DNA of 64,000 nt. Source: Paenibacillus sp. IHBB 10380. GTDB lineage: Bacteria; Bacillota; Bacilli; Paenibacillales; Paenibacillaceae. The notes under the pieces were generated by a model. The model was not told where the DNA came from and did not search any database. It was given only the letters and a program-made list of their open reading frames with translations. Positions 62,575 through 64,000 of the stretch are shown piece after piece. Where the stretch lies: assembly GCF_000949425.1 (NCBI RefSeq), contig NZ_CP010976.1, forward strand, positions 124,001 to 188,000. The letters are read 5' to 3'. Position 1 is the first letter of the stretch. Each line of letters opens with the position of its first letter. The position numbers were made by a program, and so were the translations under genes.

Positions 62575-63170
62575 TTCGTATTGTGATTGCAGAGGACCAA
62601 CGGATGCTCCTTGGCGCTCTTGCTTCCCTGCTTGATTTGGAAGAGGATATGATGGTTGTGGGAAGAGCAAGCAACGGCGAGGAAGCAGTGAAGCTGGTTC
62701 ATTTGCATAAACCAGATATTTGTATTATGGACATTGAGATGCCGATCAAGAGTGGGTTGGATGTAGCTGAGGAATTAAAGGGATTTGGCTGTAGAGTGAT
62801 GATACTTACTACTTTTGCTAGAACGGGATATTTTGAGCGAGCGCTTAAGGCTGGAGCTAACGGTTATTTATTAAAAGATAGCCCTAGTGAAGAGCTGGCT
62901 ACCTCGATTCGTAGTATTATGGCGGGGAGAAGAATCTTCGCATCGGAACTGGTGGATGAGGCATATGGTGAAGAGAATCCTCTGACAGTGCGGGAGAAGG
63001 AAGTACTTGCACTGATTGCCGATGGTATGAATACGAAGGAAATTGCTAGTAAGTTATTTATAACAACAGGTACCGTCCGCAATTATATTTCCGTCATTCT
63101 TGATAAACTGGGCGTCAGTAACCGAATTGAAGCCATTACTCGTTTCAAGGAGAAGGGCTGGTTCAGGTAA
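62571..63170 (+). CDS. desR: DesR-like NarL-family response regulator
   Basis: A 199-residue regulator: receiver domain (V-I-A-E-D-Q-R-M-L at the start, phospho-Asp in I-C-I-M-D-I-E-M-P, K in L-L-K-D-S) and a LuxR-type helix-turn-helix (L-T-V-R-E-K-E-V-L-A-L-I, N-T-K-E-I-A-S-K-L-F-I-T-T-G-T-V-R-N-Y-I). It is the usual partner of DesK. Activated DesR would bind the palindrome before the desaturase gene at 60176. It starts with ATG overlapping the kinase stop, closing the operon. Confidence 0.92.
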   Translation: MIRIVIAEDQRMLLGALASLLDLEEDMMVVGRASNGEEAVKLVHLHKPDICIMDIEMPIKSGLDVAEELKGFGCRVMILTTFARTGYFERALKAGANGYLLKDSPSEELATSIRSIMAGRRIFASELVDEAYGEENPLTVREKEVLALIADGMNTKEIASKLFITTGTVRNYISVILDKLGVSNRIEAITRFKEKGWFR

Positions 63171-63197
63171 ATAAGATATGTATCAAGATAATAAAAT

Positions 63198-63252
63198 AAT
63201 ACCGATGAGTAGAATAGGGCAACACGGCTCTTATTCTATTTATCGGTATTTC
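63198..63252 (+). terminator. Terminator after desR
   Basis: AATACCGAT (63198-63206) pairs with ATCGGTATT (63242-63250); an inner AGAATAG/CTATTCT-like pairing and a following T-rich tail support a terminator. Confidence 0.75.
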
Positions 63253-63305
63253 ATGTTTCTAGGAGTGGATTGTCAACACAAAAATAGAATAATACGGGGG
63301 AACAT

Positions 63306-63404
63306 ATGAATAATGAGTCATTAACAGTGAATCGACTGCTACAGATGCCGTTATTTCAGGGCGCGAAGGTGATTGGCGGAGCGGCAGGCTTGTCTAGAGT
63401 CTAG
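63306..63404 (+). pseudogene. N-terminal relic of a PucR-family regulator
   Basis: ATG 63306 follows ACGGGGG; the frame encodes 32 residues, including L-T-V-N-R-L-L-Q-M-P-L-F-Q-G-A-K-V-I-G-G, then A-A-G-L-S-R-V and stop. This is the start of the PucR sensor domain (normally ~500-550 residues). The gene is cut by the junction at 63394-63404. Confidence 0.75.
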
Positions 63405-63655
63405 GTAAAGCTTTAGCTGTGGAATTGGCACCTATTCGCGTAAATGTGGTCTCCCCAGGTACAATAAAGACTTCATCTCAATGGGAAGGTGTACCACAGG
63501 AAAAACGTGAATTAGCCTATGATGCGTATAAGAAATGTTTATTAGAACGAGTGGGAGAAGCTGAGGAAGTTGCAGGATCGGTCATTTATTTGATGAATAA
63601 TCGATATACAACAGGAAGTACCTTATTCCCTGATGGGGGTTATATTCTAAGATAA
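63398..63655 (+). pseudogene. C-terminal relic of a short-chain dehydrogenase (SDR)
   Basis: An open stretch without a proper start encodes L-G-K-A-L-A-V-E-L-A-P-I-R-V-N-V-V-S-P-G, E-R-V-G-E-A-E-E-V-A-G-S-V-I-Y-L-M, and the ending T-G-S-T-L-F-P-D-G-G-Y-I-L-R. These are the last ~85 residues of a classical SDR (full length ~250). The N-terminal NAD-binding half and the catalytic Y-x-x-x-K are absent. It is fused head to tail to the PucR relic. A GTG at 63419 could start translation, but function is unlikely. Confidence 0.8.
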
Positions 63656-63696
63656 ATGAATGGACGTGTTTCATTAGTTGCTCATGAATGAGCAGT

Positions 63697-63738
63697 GCGG
63701 CCACCTTCCTAGACAATAGTTGGGAAGCGGCCGTTTAT
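63697..63738. terminator. GC-rich terminator hairpin
   Basis: CGGCCACCTTCC (63698-63709) pairs with GGGAAGCGGCCG (63722-63733) with small bulges. It lies between the SDR relic and the stop of the reverse-strand gene at the window edge and could serve both. Confidence 0.65.
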
Positions 63739-63807
63739 TGTTATCTCGGAATTTTGCACACTATTTTTTATATCCCCGTATATGAAAATAATTTTTCGAA
63801 TTAACAA

Positions 63808-63999
63808 TCAATAGTGTTGTACATAACTCTGGGTAAGCTTCAGATATAAAGCAATTTTGTCATCGAAAAGACTTTCGGTTATCCAAAATTTAATTTGTGT
63901 GAAGTGTTCGGAAGATTCTAGGAGGGTGACTGAATTAGCGATCTTAAGCTTATTTATTTCACTATGAATTTCAAATTGAAGAGCTGATAACCCATTGAT
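63808..63999 (-). CDS. C-terminal end of an unrecognised reverse-strand protein (partial)
   Basis: A reverse-strand frame is open from the window edge to the stop at 63808-63810 and gives 63 residues with a coding-like amphipathic pattern (L-S-A-L-Q-F-E-I-H-S-E-I-N-K-L-K, F-W-I-T-E-S-L-F-D-D-K-I-A-L-Y-L). No known family is recognised. The start lies outside the window. Confidence 0.45.
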   Translation of the reverse strand: MNGLSALQFEIHSEINKLKIANSVTLLESSEHFTQIKFWITESLFDDKIALYLKLTQSYVQHY

Positions 64000-64000
64000 T

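Overview
The window looks like the chromosome of a Paenibacillus-type, endospore-forming, moderately low-GC Firmicute. Evidence: a Tlp spore protein gene with a textbook sigma-G promoter, strong AGGAGG-type ribosome binding sites with frequent TTG/GTG starts, an S-layer-anchored chitinase, CIRCE and cre sites, a DesK/DesR cold-response module, and several carbohydrate ABC importers without their own ATPase. The genus is inferred from gene content; no rRNA or tRNA was seen.

Layout. 1-7060: the tail of an NmrA-like gene, then a two-gene unit made of an integrase-fold protein that has lost catalytic residues and a FAD enzyme resembling linoleate isomerase, a DUF5692-like membrane protein, several unrecognised genes, and an AraC regulator. 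7270-12857: a Fur-box-preceded operon with a flavin monooxygenase of the NtaA/SnaA/DszA type, an iron-siderophore binding lipoprotein, two FecCD permeases and a ferredoxin/flavodoxin-NADP reductase. 13109-16170: a YgjP-like metallopeptidase, a small coiled-coil protein, a MATE exporter and a dihydrofolate-reductase-like relic. 16495-20871: an OmpR/histidine kinase pair followed by a lipoprotein and a stalk-domain protein behind a perfect 11-bp tandem repeat. 21145-33748: carbohydrate genes, namely a GH18 chitinase with FN3 and SLH domains behind a perfect cre site, a reverse-strand sugar ABC importer, a tandem P-loop ATPase, and a GlcNAc/glucose-type PTS (EIIA plus EIICB).

34051-47541: a CIRCE element upstream of two glycosyltransferases, the tlp gene, a sugar isomerase/dehydrogenase/MFS operon, a secreted beta-amylase, a TetR-MFS efflux pair with matching palindromic operators, and htpG under a second CIRCE. 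47693-53151: a two-component system with an ABC/FtsX-type exporter. 53371-59991: a small basic protein, then a sugar ABC importer fused in one unit with a YesM/YesN-type sensor and regulator. 60311-63170: fatty acid desaturase with DesK/DesR and its operator. 63306-64000: a PucR fragment joined to a short-chain dehydrogenase fragment, and the tail of an unknown reverse-strand gene.

How the genes work together: the chitinase, sugar importers, PTS and beta-amylase form a polysaccharide-degradation theme with CcpA-type control. The iron operon couples chelate import to two redox enzymes. Several small relics (DHFR-like, GNAT, PucR, SDR) show ongoing gene decay between intact operons. The most unusual signals are the active-site-less integrase co-transcribed with a fatty-acid-isomerase-like enzyme, the CIRCE in front of glycosyltransferases, and the iron-regulated monooxygenase operon.
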